Source: Eubacteriaceae bacterium UBA1433 (GTDB lineage Bacteria; Bacillota; Clostridia; Eubacteriales; UBA1433). Taken from it: 41,742 nucleotides of DNA. Location of the stretch: contig DCTT01000026.1 of assembly GCA_002329295.1 (NCBI GenBank), forward strand, positions 234,561-276,302. The letters are read 5' to 3'. The notes below the pieces were generated by a model, which worked only from the letters and a program-made list of their open reading frames with translations, was not told the origin of the DNA and ran no database searches. Both the position numbers and the translations under genes were made by a program. Positions 17,804 to 26,139 of this stretch are shown piece after piece (position 1 is the stretch's first letter; every line of letters starts with the position of its first letter).

Positions 17804-18459
17804 CAAGAATTGACTCCGGTTAACAACAAGTTTCAAAACAATGAATCGTTTTTCAATATGCAAAATCATAAGGTCGGATAGCCTGTGTTTTTCTGCGGTC
17901 TTTATGATAGTGCTTTCAATCAACACAACCGCTTTTGCTTATCAAACATTGTCGAATAAACAAGGAATACAAAAAATTGACCTCGTCATCTGCATATGAA
18001 TAACTGCCGTTGCATTGATTGTCTGCATTTTCACCGTAAAGCAAAATCATCTCGCTTGCCGATAGCCGCTGCCTGAAGGAGAAACGCAGGCATTTTTGTA
18101 TTTCACGTCCGATGGAAATGAACGGTGAAAGGCTTGTATGCAATGCTGTACGTAGCAAGTGAACAATTTGCCAAAGTAAAAATTTGACCTTTTCACTTGT
18201 CTTCAAAAACAGAAATCCGGCGAACTGGTTGGGCTACATAACTATCCTTATAATGCAAGAGCAATGATTAGAGACGAGTCTCCCAATAAGCTGCATACAA
18301 GCTCTTTTGGTTCGACATGCTTACCTTGCTAAACCTGGAACACACACCTTAAACGGCTGCTAAATGATTCACCCGCAGCTTCACATTTATCAAAAATATT
18401 TAAACAAATATACAACCAAAACAATTGCATGCTGCCTCAACACACAGAATAAAAAAACC
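17804..18459. other. Gap without a supported gene
   Basis: No intact gene is visible. The longest frame is on the minus strand (17916-18206), with an unusual composition and no ribosome binding site. The stretch most likely holds decayed sequence, like the other gaps in this half. Confidence 0.5.
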
Positions 18460-18488
18460 TTGAGTGTCATATGCCTATATGTTAAAAT
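18460..18488 (+). promoter_or_regulatory. Promoter candidate of the chagasin-like lipoprotein gene
   Basis: TTGAGT (18460-18465) and TAAAAT (18483-18488) are separated by 17 bases, about 80 bases before the ATG at 18568. Confidence 0.5.
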
Positions 18489-18567
18489 ACACTATCATAA
18501 ACAAGTAATGCTTCACTGATTTTTTTGTTACTAAAAATGAGAGATAGTTTATGGTAAGGGGAACAAT

Positions 18568-18969
18568 ATGATAAAAAAGATATTTGTGATTACACTTACA
18601 GTTTTATTTCTTTTCAGCCTTACCGCTTGCGGTGGCTCGCCTGAAAAAGTGAGAAAAATTAGCTATGAAGGTACGGAACTAACGGTTACGCTTGGCACGA
18701 ACCAGGCGACAGGTTATGACTGGGATTTTGAAATTGACGGTAACTGTATTAGACAATCCATCAATAAATCTTTCAAGATAACAGGCTTAAATGCGAACAT
18801 CGGAGAGGTCAATATCGGCTTTCAAGAACTGTCTGAAGGAAGTGCGAAGATTACCTTTACCACACCGGTAGGGTGGGACGGCGCCGGAAAGGGAGACGTT
18901 TATATTGTCAACGTAACCGTTGGCGGGGATGGCTCGATACTCTCGGCAAAAGAATCGAACGCAAAATAA
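18568..18969 (+). CDS. Chagasin-like (I42) protease-inhibitor lipoprotein
   Basis: A 133-residue lipoprotein. The signal peptide ends LTAC, with Cys21 as the lipid site. The mature part has the chagasin layout: an early strand ending in NQATGYDW (family loop usually NPTTGYxW), a middle strand region (FQELSEGSAKITF) and a closing strand after PVGWDG, where the family usually has RPW. Chagasins inhibit papain-type cysteine proteases by inserting these loops into the active cleft. The loops are divergent, so inhibition is likely but not certain. The start follows AAGGGG. It has its own promoter and no operon partner. Confidence 0.75.
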   Translation: MIKKIFVITLTVLFLFSLTACGGSPEKVRKISYEGTELTVTLGTNQATGYDWDFEIDGNCIRQSINKSFKITGLNANIGEVNIGFQELSEGSAKITFTTPVGWDGAGKGDVYIVNVTVGGDGSILSAKESNAK

Positions 18970-19436
18970 AGACGGCTTCTGTGAGCGAAAGGCCAAAAAG
19001 CACTATTACATATAAACAGGACAATTGATATTTACTTGCTTGCTTGTTTGTTTCTATCCCATAACTCGGGCACAGCGACAAGTATAAAGCTGACAAGCAA
19101 ACAAATTCTCGATGGGGCGGCGTAAAAACAAATACGATAAACTACGGTAAATGGCGAAACTCGCTGCATATAAGGCACAGTTGATTTCACTGAGTGCAGA
19201 CAAATGAAGTCTGCATAAAAATATGGACTTGAGCGAATAAATGCAGGGACATATCAGAAGAGTCAAAACGAAATTAACGCAACTATTGTGCAGTCAGAAG
19301 CTAGCCGTGGTATACAAAAGAACGGGCTTTCGCAAACGAATACTGCCAACGAAAAATCCGAGATTCTTCATGCCCATAATTTCTATTTTGCGCTTGTCCA
19401 TTAATTCATGACAAAAAACATCACGGTGTATATACA
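18970..19436. other. Gap with decayed coding-like sequence
   Basis: There is no intact gene. On the plus strand, one frame interrupted by in-frame stops reads NKYDKLR, MAKLAAYKAQLISLSADK and SLHKNMDLSE (about 19115-19230), which looks like an eroded helical protein. It has no usable start. Confidence 0.35.
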
Positions 19437-19472
19437 CAAAAACAGACTGCTGAAACCAGCAGTCTGTTTTTC
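19437..19472. terminator. Bidirectional terminator before the export unit
   Basis: A perfect 10-bp stem (19443-19452 with 19457-19466) with loop AAAC has A residues on the left and T residues on the right. It starts ten bases past the stop of the minus-strand gene at 19482 and can also stop plus-strand transcripts. Confidence 0.85.
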
Positions 19473-19481
19473 TATACTTCT

Positions 19482-21254
19482 TTACTGAAACAAATCTTGG
19501 AGTTTTGTCCAAAAGGACGGCGTTTCCGTTACAGCTTCTTGCGGTTTTTCCGGTTCCTCTTTTTCTATCTTTTCTGTCTTAATCACAAACTGTACCGAAG
19601 AGACGTTTTTGTTTTTGTCCGAAACAAAGGAAACGGGTTTGTAATCGGATTTATCATAGGGCGCCATATATTCATCGATTCTATCCTGGACCTGCTTGGG
19701 AATATCTTTCGTTTCCGAATAAAGCTGCTGCATTCCGCTGTTTATTTTGTTGGCGCCGGTATATAGCTCTCCCAACCCGGTTGACATGTTTCCAAGACCT
19801 TCTCCGAAAGCGCCATACTCATTGGCAATTTGTGTGATTCCGCCGATATATGCTTCCAAATATCCATGGAATGTACGATATTCGGTTTCCAGCCCTCCAA
19901 CACCTGCACCAAAAGCTGACAGCCCATTTTCAACATTTGTTGCAAGCCCTCTGAGTAAAGCGGCAATACTTTGATTCGTTCCCGACAAGGTGTGTGCAGC
20001 AGTAGACAAACCGTTTAACAATGCTTCAAACGCAGTTTGATTCGTTCCTAAATTTCCTTTTATTGCTGCCACAGCACCATGAGTTGCTTTATAGTCTGCT
20101 ACGAGATCTGCCAAGGTTGTATTGTCGGGATATTGTGCTAAAAGCGCATTTAATTGGTCTTCACTGACCGTTTGTCTGGGGATTTCACTGACGCTTTGTG
20201 TCAAAGTTGTGTATACGGCTTCAAATTGCTCACGAAGCGTCATCAAATTATTTGCTACACCATCCAGTGCATCGGCAAATCCGCGCAAAGCTGCAGGCAA
20301 ATCACCCAATCCGCTGTTTTGAAAACTTTGATTTATAGCAACAATCCCGTTTAAAATACTTGTCGAACCTTGAAGGAGCAGATTGCCCTCTTCACTAAGT
20401 GTGTTTAAACCGGTTTGAATAAGATCCGATCCGTTTTTGGCCTCCAGTATCCCTTTGGCAAGCTCGTTCGTTCCATCACTCAATCGACCCACTCCGTCAC
20501 TCAATTGACCTACCCCGTTTATCAAGGCATCAAACTCGCTTGCTATGGCATTTGTATCCGGCAAATCAAAACCCATCGAGAACGGAACCGCGGCAATTTG
20601 GATACCTTCCATTTCAAAATTTACGGCATCCATTGATATGGTATACTTTGCATTTTTTTCCGGCAATGCCGTAAAGGTAATCAGTTTGTTTTTGCCGGCA
20701 TTGGCAAACATGCCGTCCAGCGCCACAATATTTCGGCACAAATCCGTATCTAACGTCACGGAAATTTGCAGCACATAATTGTTAAAAAATGTTGAATTGA
20801 TATTTGTGTTTTGCGTGGTACTGATAACCAAATCCACTTTTCCGTCACTGCCCGCCAGTTTGTCTGCCGAAATTTCATTTCCGTTTAAATAATATGCAAC
20901 GGCTATATTCCAAGGCAGCTGACCCTCCTGCATGTTTCCCTGATAATAAAATCTCTCCCCTGTCCCTTCCACCATGACTTTTCCGTCCTGGTTGATCATT
21001 TCTGCAGTTGTACTCAAATTCTTAACCTCTGCATATTGCCCATAATCTTCAATGGTTCCATCGCCTGCCAGATTAAAAATATTTACAACATAAATATCTT
21101 TTACTCCGCCCGTGGCACTTGCGTTAACATACACCACTTCTTCTTTAGAGACAACATTTGCATTTGGCGACGCAAAGGCAACTCCCGCTGTCGAAAGAAG
21201 AAAAACGATTGTCAATAAAAGTGCCAGAATCGATTTTGTTATTCGTTTTTTCAT
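19482..21254 (-). CDS. Secreted coiled-coil partner of an MMPL permease (YhgE-like)
   Basis: A 590-residue exported protein. The signal peptide ends AFASP near residue 29. Residues about 35-245 form a strand-rich domain. Residues about 245-520 are a long series of heptad-like repeats with Gly-Leu/Asn-Gly patterns (GVGQLSDGVGRLSDGTNELA, later GLGNMSTGLGELYTGANKIN), as in the extracellular part of YhgE/Pip-type proteins. The C-terminus is charged and has no membrane helix. Such proteins are often encoded beside MMPL permeases. Here the start lies six bases past the stop of the permease gene, with GGAG before the ATG, so the two are co-transcribed. It probably forms an extracytoplasmic part of the exporter. 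The cargo is unknown. Confidence 0.8.
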   Translation of the reverse strand: MKKRITKSILALLLTIVFLLSTAGVAFASPNANVVSKEEVVYVNASATGGVKDIYVVNIFNLAGDGTIEDYGQYAEVKNLSTTAEMINQDGKVMVEGTGERFYYQGNMQEGQLPWNIAVAYYLNGNEISADKLAGSDGKVDLVISTTQNTNINSTFFNNYVLQISVTLDTDLCRNIVALDGMFANAGKNKLITFTALPEKNAKYTISMDAVNFEMEGIQIAAVPFSMGFDLPDTNAIASEFDALINGVGQLSDGVGRLSDGTNELAKGILEAKNGSDLIQTGLNTLSEEGNLLLQGSTSILNGIVAINQSFQNSGLGDLPAALRGFADALDGVANNLMTLREQFEAVYTTLTQSVSEIPRQTVSEDQLNALLAQYPDNTTLADLVADYKATHGAVAAIKGNLGTNQTAFEALLNGLSTAAHTLSGTNQSIAALLRGLATNVENGLSAFGAGVGGLETEYRTFHGYLEAYIGGITQIANEYGAFGEGLGNMSTGLGELYTGANKINSGMQQLYSETKDIPKQVQDRIDEYMAPYDKSDYKPVSFVSDKNKNVSSVQFVIKTEKIEKEEPEKPQEAVTETPSFWTKLQDLFQ

Positions 21255-21260
21255 TTGTGC

Positions 21261-23315
21261 TTACTCCTTATAAAACTTTGCTTTCCATGTAGTTTTTCCA
21301 ATAATTCCATCGAAAACGGTCAACAATGCTGGCAGGAAAATAATAACCATTATCATTGACAATATCGTTCCGCGACAGAGTAAAACTCCTAAATCCGCCA
21401 CCATTGCGAGCGAAGATGTCAAGAACAGACAAAAACCCGCCGTGGCCAAAATAATACCTGAAGTCAAGATAGAGATCACATGATTGCTTAACGTTTTCTT
21501 CATTGCTTCTTTTTTCGGCATAGACATACGATTTTGCCTATAACTGTTGCTCAGCAAGATTGCGTAATCCACAGTGGCTCCCAATTGAACCGTACTGATG
21601 ACCAAGTAGCCGATATAGCAAATGGCCGTATTGGAAAAATAGGATACCGATAAATTAATCCAAATAGCCGTTTCTATCGTCAATACAAGAAGAATCGGAA
21701 ACGTCAGGGATCTGAATGTAACCAACAGCACCAACGCAATGGAGATTACAGCAATCATATTAACCGTACTGGTATCGACCTCAACCACCTCTTTCATGTC
21801 ATAAAGGCTGACGCTTTGTCCGGCAGAATAGTACTGATCCTCATAATAGATACTCGCTGTTTCGTGCACGCGTTCCACCGTATCAAATGCCACATCACCC
21901 TCTGAAACAGTGTCTGTATTAACAATCATGCGGGCATAATTTTCTGAATAAAATTGACTGGTAATATTCTCATCCAAAAAACTGCTGGGGATTTTGACAT
22001 CCACTGTGGTGGCATAAGACATCACGCTGGTTACGTGTTCCTGTTGCTTCAGCTCTTGTGCCAACAAAAGTTCTTTCGCCGGGTTCCCCTTTGGCAGCAA
22101 CAACACAATCGGTGTGGATTGTCCGAATTTGCTGTTGATTTTGTTTGCGTCAACACCGCTTCGTGTTTGCGCATCGCTATCACCCATACCATAAATAAAT
22201 GTATTTTGCCCTTGTGCCAAAAACACGGGCACCACTACCAATACCAACACAATGAGGGCAGGAATTTTTAATTTCAAAATACGTTTCCCGATATTTTTGA
22301 AATCTGGAATAAAGTTGCAGTGTCGGGTTTTGTCGATATATTTGTAGAGAAACAGTGTCAGAGCCGGCAAGAAAACCATTACGGAAACAAAGCTGAACAC
22401 AATACCCTTTACCAAGTTCAATCCCAGGTCGGCTCCAATACCGAATTTCATAAATGCCAAAGCAATAAAACCGAAAAATGTCGTTGCCGCACTGGCAAGA
22501 ATGGAAGAAAAAGATTCTTTCATTGCCAGTTGCATCGCCATATTTACATCTTTTGTTTGCAGTCTAAATCGTCCGAAACTATGTAACAAGAAGATGGCAT
22601 AATCTAAAGATACCGCCATTTGGAGAATAGGGCTGATCGCCTGTGTCATAAAAGACATTTCCCCTGCAAAAACGCTCGTACCCATGTTGAGCAATATTGC
22701 AATACCGATTGTTACCAAAAACAAAATCGGTTCCAACCAGGAACTGGTCGCAAGAACCAACACAATAATAATGAGCGGTATTAATATTATAAAAGCTTTT
22801 GTCGTTTCAGAGGCTGAATATTTTTGTGCAAAGCCAATGTTGACCGCCTCGCCAACCATAGCATTGTCATCGCCAATCAATTCATAAATCGAGTTCATCG
22901 CCGAAAGTTCCGCACCTTTTGCAATATTGATGGAAAACAACGCCGTGTCATCCCGATAATAGTCTTGTACCGTCTTTTGGTCAGCCATTGCCAACGGTTG
23001 TTTGACGTCTACAATGTCATCCAACCAAAGCACCTCTGTTACCCCTTTAACAGCCGCCAATTTTTCTTTATATTCTTGTGCCTGTGCAATGGACACGTTG
23101 CTGACCATAACTCTGGCATTAGGCACAGTTTGCGTAAATTCTTTTTCCATAATTCTGATAGCAATCGTTGATTTTGCGTCATTGGGCAAATAATCGGTCA
23201 AATTATAATTTACTTTTAATTGCATTGCTAAAATTCCGCAAATAATAGCAGAGACGACAAAGAAGATAACCACTGCTTTCTTGTGTACTGTAAGGGCTTG
23301 CGGTATGTTTTTCAC
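21261..23315 (-). CDS. MMPL/RND-type membrane exporter
   Basis: A 684-residue permease of the MMPL branch of the RND superfamily, driven by the proton gradient. The layout is one helix near the N-terminus, an extracellular domain, a five- to six-helix block (about 180-350) and a second copy of the same pattern (second block about 530-680). The first block contains SLDYAIFLLHSFGRFR and the second TVDYAILLSNSYRQNR, the matching SxDYxxxL-type motifs carrying the proton-relay Asp. I chose GTG at 23315 over the upstream ATG at 23339, because a perfect AAGGAG lies six bases before the GTG. It is first in the unit with the coiled-coil partner and divergent from the TetR gene. It may export lipids, peptides or drugs. 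Confidence 0.88.
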   Translation of the reverse strand: MKNIPQALTVHKKAVVIFFVVSAIICGILAMQLKVNYNLTDYLPNDAKSTIAIRIMEKEFTQTVPNARVMVSNVSIAQAQEYKEKLAAVKGVTEVLWLDDIVDVKQPLAMADQKTVQDYYRDDTALFSINIAKGAELSAMNSIYELIGDDNAMVGEAVNIGFAQKYSASETTKAFIILIPLIIIVLVLATSSWLEPILFLVTIGIAILLNMGTSVFAGEMSFMTQAISPILQMAVSLDYAIFLLHSFGRFRLQTKDVNMAMQLAMKESFSSILASAATTFFGFIALAFMKFGIGADLGLNLVKGIVFSFVSVMVFLPALTLFLYKYIDKTRHCNFIPDFKNIGKRILKLKIPALIVLVLVVVPVFLAQGQNTFIYGMGDSDAQTRSGVDANKINSKFGQSTPIVLLLPKGNPAKELLLAQELKQQEHVTSVMSYATTVDVKIPSSFLDENITSQFYSENYARMIVNTDTVSEGDVAFDTVERVHETASIYYEDQYYSAGQSVSLYDMKEVVEVDTSTVNMIAVISIALVLLVTFRSLTFPILLVLTIETAIWINLSVSYFSNTAICYIGYLVISTVQLGATVDYAILLSNSYRQNRMSMPKKEAMKKTLSNHVISILTSGIILATAGFCLFLTSSLAMVADLGVLLCRGTILSMIMVIIFLPALLTVFDGIIGKTTWKAKFYKE

Positions 23316-23364
23316 GTAAAACTCCTTGATACTAAACAATGTGTTGATTTTTTGTTACGATATT

Positions 23365-23393
23365 AGTATACTTACTCTATGTCGAACTTACAA
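23365..23393 (-). promoter_or_regulatory. Promoter of the MMPL unit, possible TetR operator overlap
   Basis: On the minus strand, TTGTAA and TATACT are exactly 17 bases apart, about 50 bases before the GTG start. The -10 element lies in a short palindrome, AGTATACT. A TetR-family repressor binding here would block transcription, but no long operator repeat is visible. Confidence 0.55.
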
Positions 23394-23491
23394 CAATCAA
23401 TTTCTTCATTTTTGTATTTTTCTAATCAGATTTAAACAAAATGTTTAATATATAACGTTTTTGAATAAATTTGCGGAAAGGTCAAGATACA

Positions 23492-24070
23492 ATGGAAAAA
23501 CAAAAGAAAAAAAAAGTGGATAGGCGTGTGCAGTATACCAAAATGGTTTTGCGGCAGAGCTTTATTGACTTATTGGAAAAATATCCTATTTCCAAAATTA
23601 CCATCAAGTCTATCTGCGAAAAAGCCGATATCAATCGAACAACTTTTTATGCTCATTATGCCGACCAATATGATTTGTTGAATCAGATTAAACAAGAACT
23701 GATTGATGACGTCCATGTCTATCTTGCCAATTTCACATTTCATGACAACAAATCCGAATCCGTGCAGCTTTTAAACAAAATCTTTGAATACATTAAAGAA
23801 AACAGCAAAATATGTTCCGTTCTGCTTAACGACACCACCGATGCAGCTTTTTATGAACAAATCATGGCCATTGTTCAAAACCTTTGCATGGAACAGTTGA
23901 CGAAAAAGGCTTTCAATCAAAACACTGTCGACTATATTATTTCTTTCGCTGCAACAGGCAGCATCGGTTTAATTCGCAAATGGCTTGATACCGGGATGAA
24001 AGAACCGACCTATACGATGGCTGAAATTATTTTGAAACTCACAAATCAAGGTTTGACGGCTTTTGTATAA
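23492..24070 (+). CDS. TetR/AcrR-family transcriptional regulator
   Basis: A 192-residue regulator. The N-terminal helix-turn-helix (about 25-60) shows the family pattern: FIDLLEKYPISKITIKSICE, then ADINRTTFYAHYADQYDLL. The C-terminal part is a helical ligand-binding domain, of the type found in DhaS/YfiR-like members. I chose the ATG at 23492, with GGAAAGG ten bases upstream, over the TTG seven codons earlier. It is transcribed away from the MMPL exporter gene, the usual arrangement for a local repressor of an exporter. The ligand is unknown. Confidence 0.9.
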   Translation: MEKQKKKKVDRRVQYTKMVLRQSFIDLLEKYPISKITIKSICEKADINRTTFYAHYADQYDLLNQIKQELIDDVHVYLANFTFHDNKSESVQLLNKIFEYIKENSKICSVLLNDTTDAAFYEQIMAIVQNLCMEQLTKKAFNQNTVDYIISFAATGSIGLIRKWLDTGMKEPTYTMAEIILKLTNQGLTAFV

Positions 24071-24214
24071 AAAACCTATATGCCCAGAGTGTCTTTTGAT
24101 CATCCCTGCTGCGTCTTCAACTTTTTAAAACAACATTCTCCACAGCGGGCACGTTGTCGACCGCATGTTTGATACCGACCTTTTTATTCATTATCGCTGC
24201 TTTGCTGTTACATA

Positions 24215-24255
24215 ACAAAATCTCCGCTGCTTTTTCAAGAAGGGAGATTTGTTTA
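24215..24255. terminator. Terminator between converging tetR and cdaR genes
   Basis: Complementary arms ACAAAATCTCC (24215-24225) and GGAGATTTGT (24243-24252) enclose a 17-base loop, with T residues following. It lies between the ends of two converging genes and probably serves both. Confidence 0.55.
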
Positions 24256-24293
24256 TACGTGCTGTTTCATATGTTTTTTATGTTTTACAATCA

Positions 24294-25217
24294 TTAAATC
24301 GGCGCTATTTTTAATACTGCACGAATCACCGGTGCATTGATCACTTTTATCATTGCTTCATCTACGTTATAGGCCGCAATCAACGTAGTATCAGCTGTTT
24401 CATTGCCGGATAGGCTCACTACAGCCGAAACGTTGTTTACTTCTTGAGTGCGCGTAATGATTTCCACCGTTTTCGGCTCAGCTTCTATTGCCGTAACAGC
24501 GTATCCATCGGCCGGCTTGCCCTGTATTGTCAATGCGACTTGAGCTGTTTTCTTATGTCCGAGCAAAATTTCCACATCAATATTTGCTTCATCGATGGTT
24601 ACATCGGTTACCTTGGTTCCTTCTTTTGTATAAGCAATCAGAGATTGACTTTGTGTCGTATCATGAGTTACCTCACCTATCTCCGCTGTTGCCTCCACTT
24701 TCGCAACGGTTTTGACAACGCTTTCGGGTCCTTTAATGCGAACATTGCTCACAGAAGGCGTTAAAGAAAACACCGACAAATCATTGGGCAGCGAACCCAA
24801 ACTACCAACAGTTACCGGCATCTCTATTTCTGTCAGTTTTTCAATCTCTACCGTAATATTTGTCGGTCCTATTTCAGCAACTTCTACACCGTACGGCAAC
24901 CCGCTTATCACGACAGGCAACACATATTCTCCCGTTCGAACGATGGCCGAAGCGTCTGCATGAACATTCAAATCTTTCGGCGTAATGGTGCTTACCGTCA
25001 ACACGGGCCCTTTTAATTTTAAATTTACGGTATTTTGTTTATTTAACGCTACAAGATCCTGTGAAGCCAAAATTTGCTGTCCGTAAATATTAACCGGCAT
25101 ATTAAGCATATTACGTGTTGCCACCGGGTTTTCTTCGTTCAGCGCAATCATCCAAAGCAGAATAGCAATGACCAATGCAAAGACAAAATATAGAATTTTA
25201 TTCTTCTTCTTTTTCAT
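24294..25217 (-). CDS. cdaR: YbbR-domain protein CdaR, regulator of the diadenylate cyclase
   Basis: A 307-residue protein with an N-terminal membrane helix (about 8-26, after a Lys-rich start) and an extracellular part of about three YbbR repeats (for example VNLKLKGPVLTVSTITPKDL, VRIKGPESVVKTV, VALTIQGKPADGYAVTAIEA). In Bacillota, CdaR binds CdaA from outside the membrane and tunes cyclic di-AMP synthesis. The first codons overlap the end of cdaA by 20 bases, showing co-translation. The gene glmM, which usually comes third in this operon, is absent; a terminator and the converging tetR gene follow instead. Confidence 0.9.
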   Translation of the reverse strand: MKKKKNKILYFVFALVIAILLWMIALNEENPVATRNMLNMPVNIYGQQILASQDLVALNKQNTVNLKLKGPVLTVSTITPKDLNVHADASAIVRTGEYVLPVVISGLPYGVEVAEIGPTNITVEIEKLTEIEMPVTVGSLGSLPNDLSVFSLTPSVSNVRIKGPESVVKTVAKVEATAEIGEVTHDTTQSQSLIAYTKEGTKVTDVTIDEANIDVEILLGHKKTAQVALTIQGKPADGYAVTAIEAEPKTVEIITRTQEVNNVSAVVSLSGNETADTTLIAAYNVDEAMIKVINAPVIRAVLKIAPI

Positions 25218-26070
25218 TTTGTCGAAACCTCAAAAATCCTTCTATATTTCCACTGCCCTCTTCTCCCGCCAACTCTTCTGTCAAAAGCTTTTTCAACGTA
25301 GTTGCATTTAAAAATCTTGACAACCTTCCTTCTGCGGCAACCGAAATCGTTCCCGTTTCTTCGGATACAATGACAATCAGTGCATCACTGACCTCGCTCA
25401 TGCCCAATCCCGCTCGATGCCTTGTTCCCAACTCTTTTCGCAGAGTCTTGCTTTGTGTCAACGGGAGCAAGCACCCTGCAGCCGTGATTTTTCCTTCTTC
25501 CAAATTCAACAATGCCGCTCCGTCGTGTAAAGGCGTATAAGGTACAAAGACATTCTCAATCAGCTCTCTGCTGAGTATCGCATCCAGTTTAACACCCGAA
25601 GAAACAATATCTTCCAAATCGGTTTGACGTTCAATGACAATCAGAGCGCCGCATCGTTCTTTTGCCATATTCACCGAAGCTTGCACAACGATATCAATCA
25701 TTTCTTTAACATTGGCATCATTTCTGCTTATTGAAAAAAGCTTTTTCAGAATGCGGTTTTCAAAAATAGATGTTCGCCCGATGCGACCCAAAATGCGTCG
25801 CAATTCCGGTTGAAACACAACGACAAGCAAAATCAACCCTGCTGTCAAGACATTTTTCAAAATATACGACAGCGTGATGAGCCCCACCCAGGAACTGATT
25901 TGCATCACAATAACAATGAACAAAAGCCCCTTGGCTACCTCTGCTGCCTGCGTTCCGCTGATCCAATAAATGATTTTATACACCAAATAGGCGACAATAA
26001 GAATATCTATGATATTTTGAACGCTGATCATAGCAAACAATTCTTTGGAAACAGTCAAAAAATCCATCAT
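25198..26070 (-). CDS. cdaA: Diadenylate cyclase CdaA
   Basis: A 290-residue membrane enzyme that joins two ATP into cyclic di-AMP, the second messenger for potassium and osmotic balance and the cell wall. Three N-terminal membrane helices fill about residues 15-85. The DAC catalytic domain follows with both signature motifs: DGAALL (about 180) and GTRHRAGLGMSEVSD (about 215-230). PELRRILGRIGR joins the two parts, as in the family. Length and layout are normal. It is the first gene of the cdaA-cdaR pair, 69 bases past the end of uvrA with no terminator between, so it may also receive transcription from there. The ribosome binding site is weak. Confidence 0.95.
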   Translation of the reverse strand: MMDFLTVSKELFAMISVQNIIDILIVAYLVYKIIYWISGTQAAEVAKGLLFIVIVMQISSWVGLITLSYILKNVLTAGLILLVVVFQPELRRILGRIGRTSIFENRILKKLFSISRNDANVKEMIDIVVQASVNMAKERCGALIVIERQTDLEDIVSSGVKLDAILSRELIENVFVPYTPLHDGAALLNLEEGKITAAGCLLPLTQSKTLRKELGTRHRAGLGMSEVSDALIVIVSEETGTISVAAEGRLSRFLNATTLKKLLTEELAGEEGSGNIEGFLRFRQNEKEEE

Positions 26071-26139
26071 AGCGCAGGGTCATCCTTCATTATTCAACTT
26101 ATTTATATCATACAATAAGAAAAAAAATTATGAAAGCAA

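Noticed and set aside
17916..18206. Minus-strand 96-codon frame
   Set aside because: There is no recognisable motif, no ribosome binding site and an unusual composition; it is probably chance.
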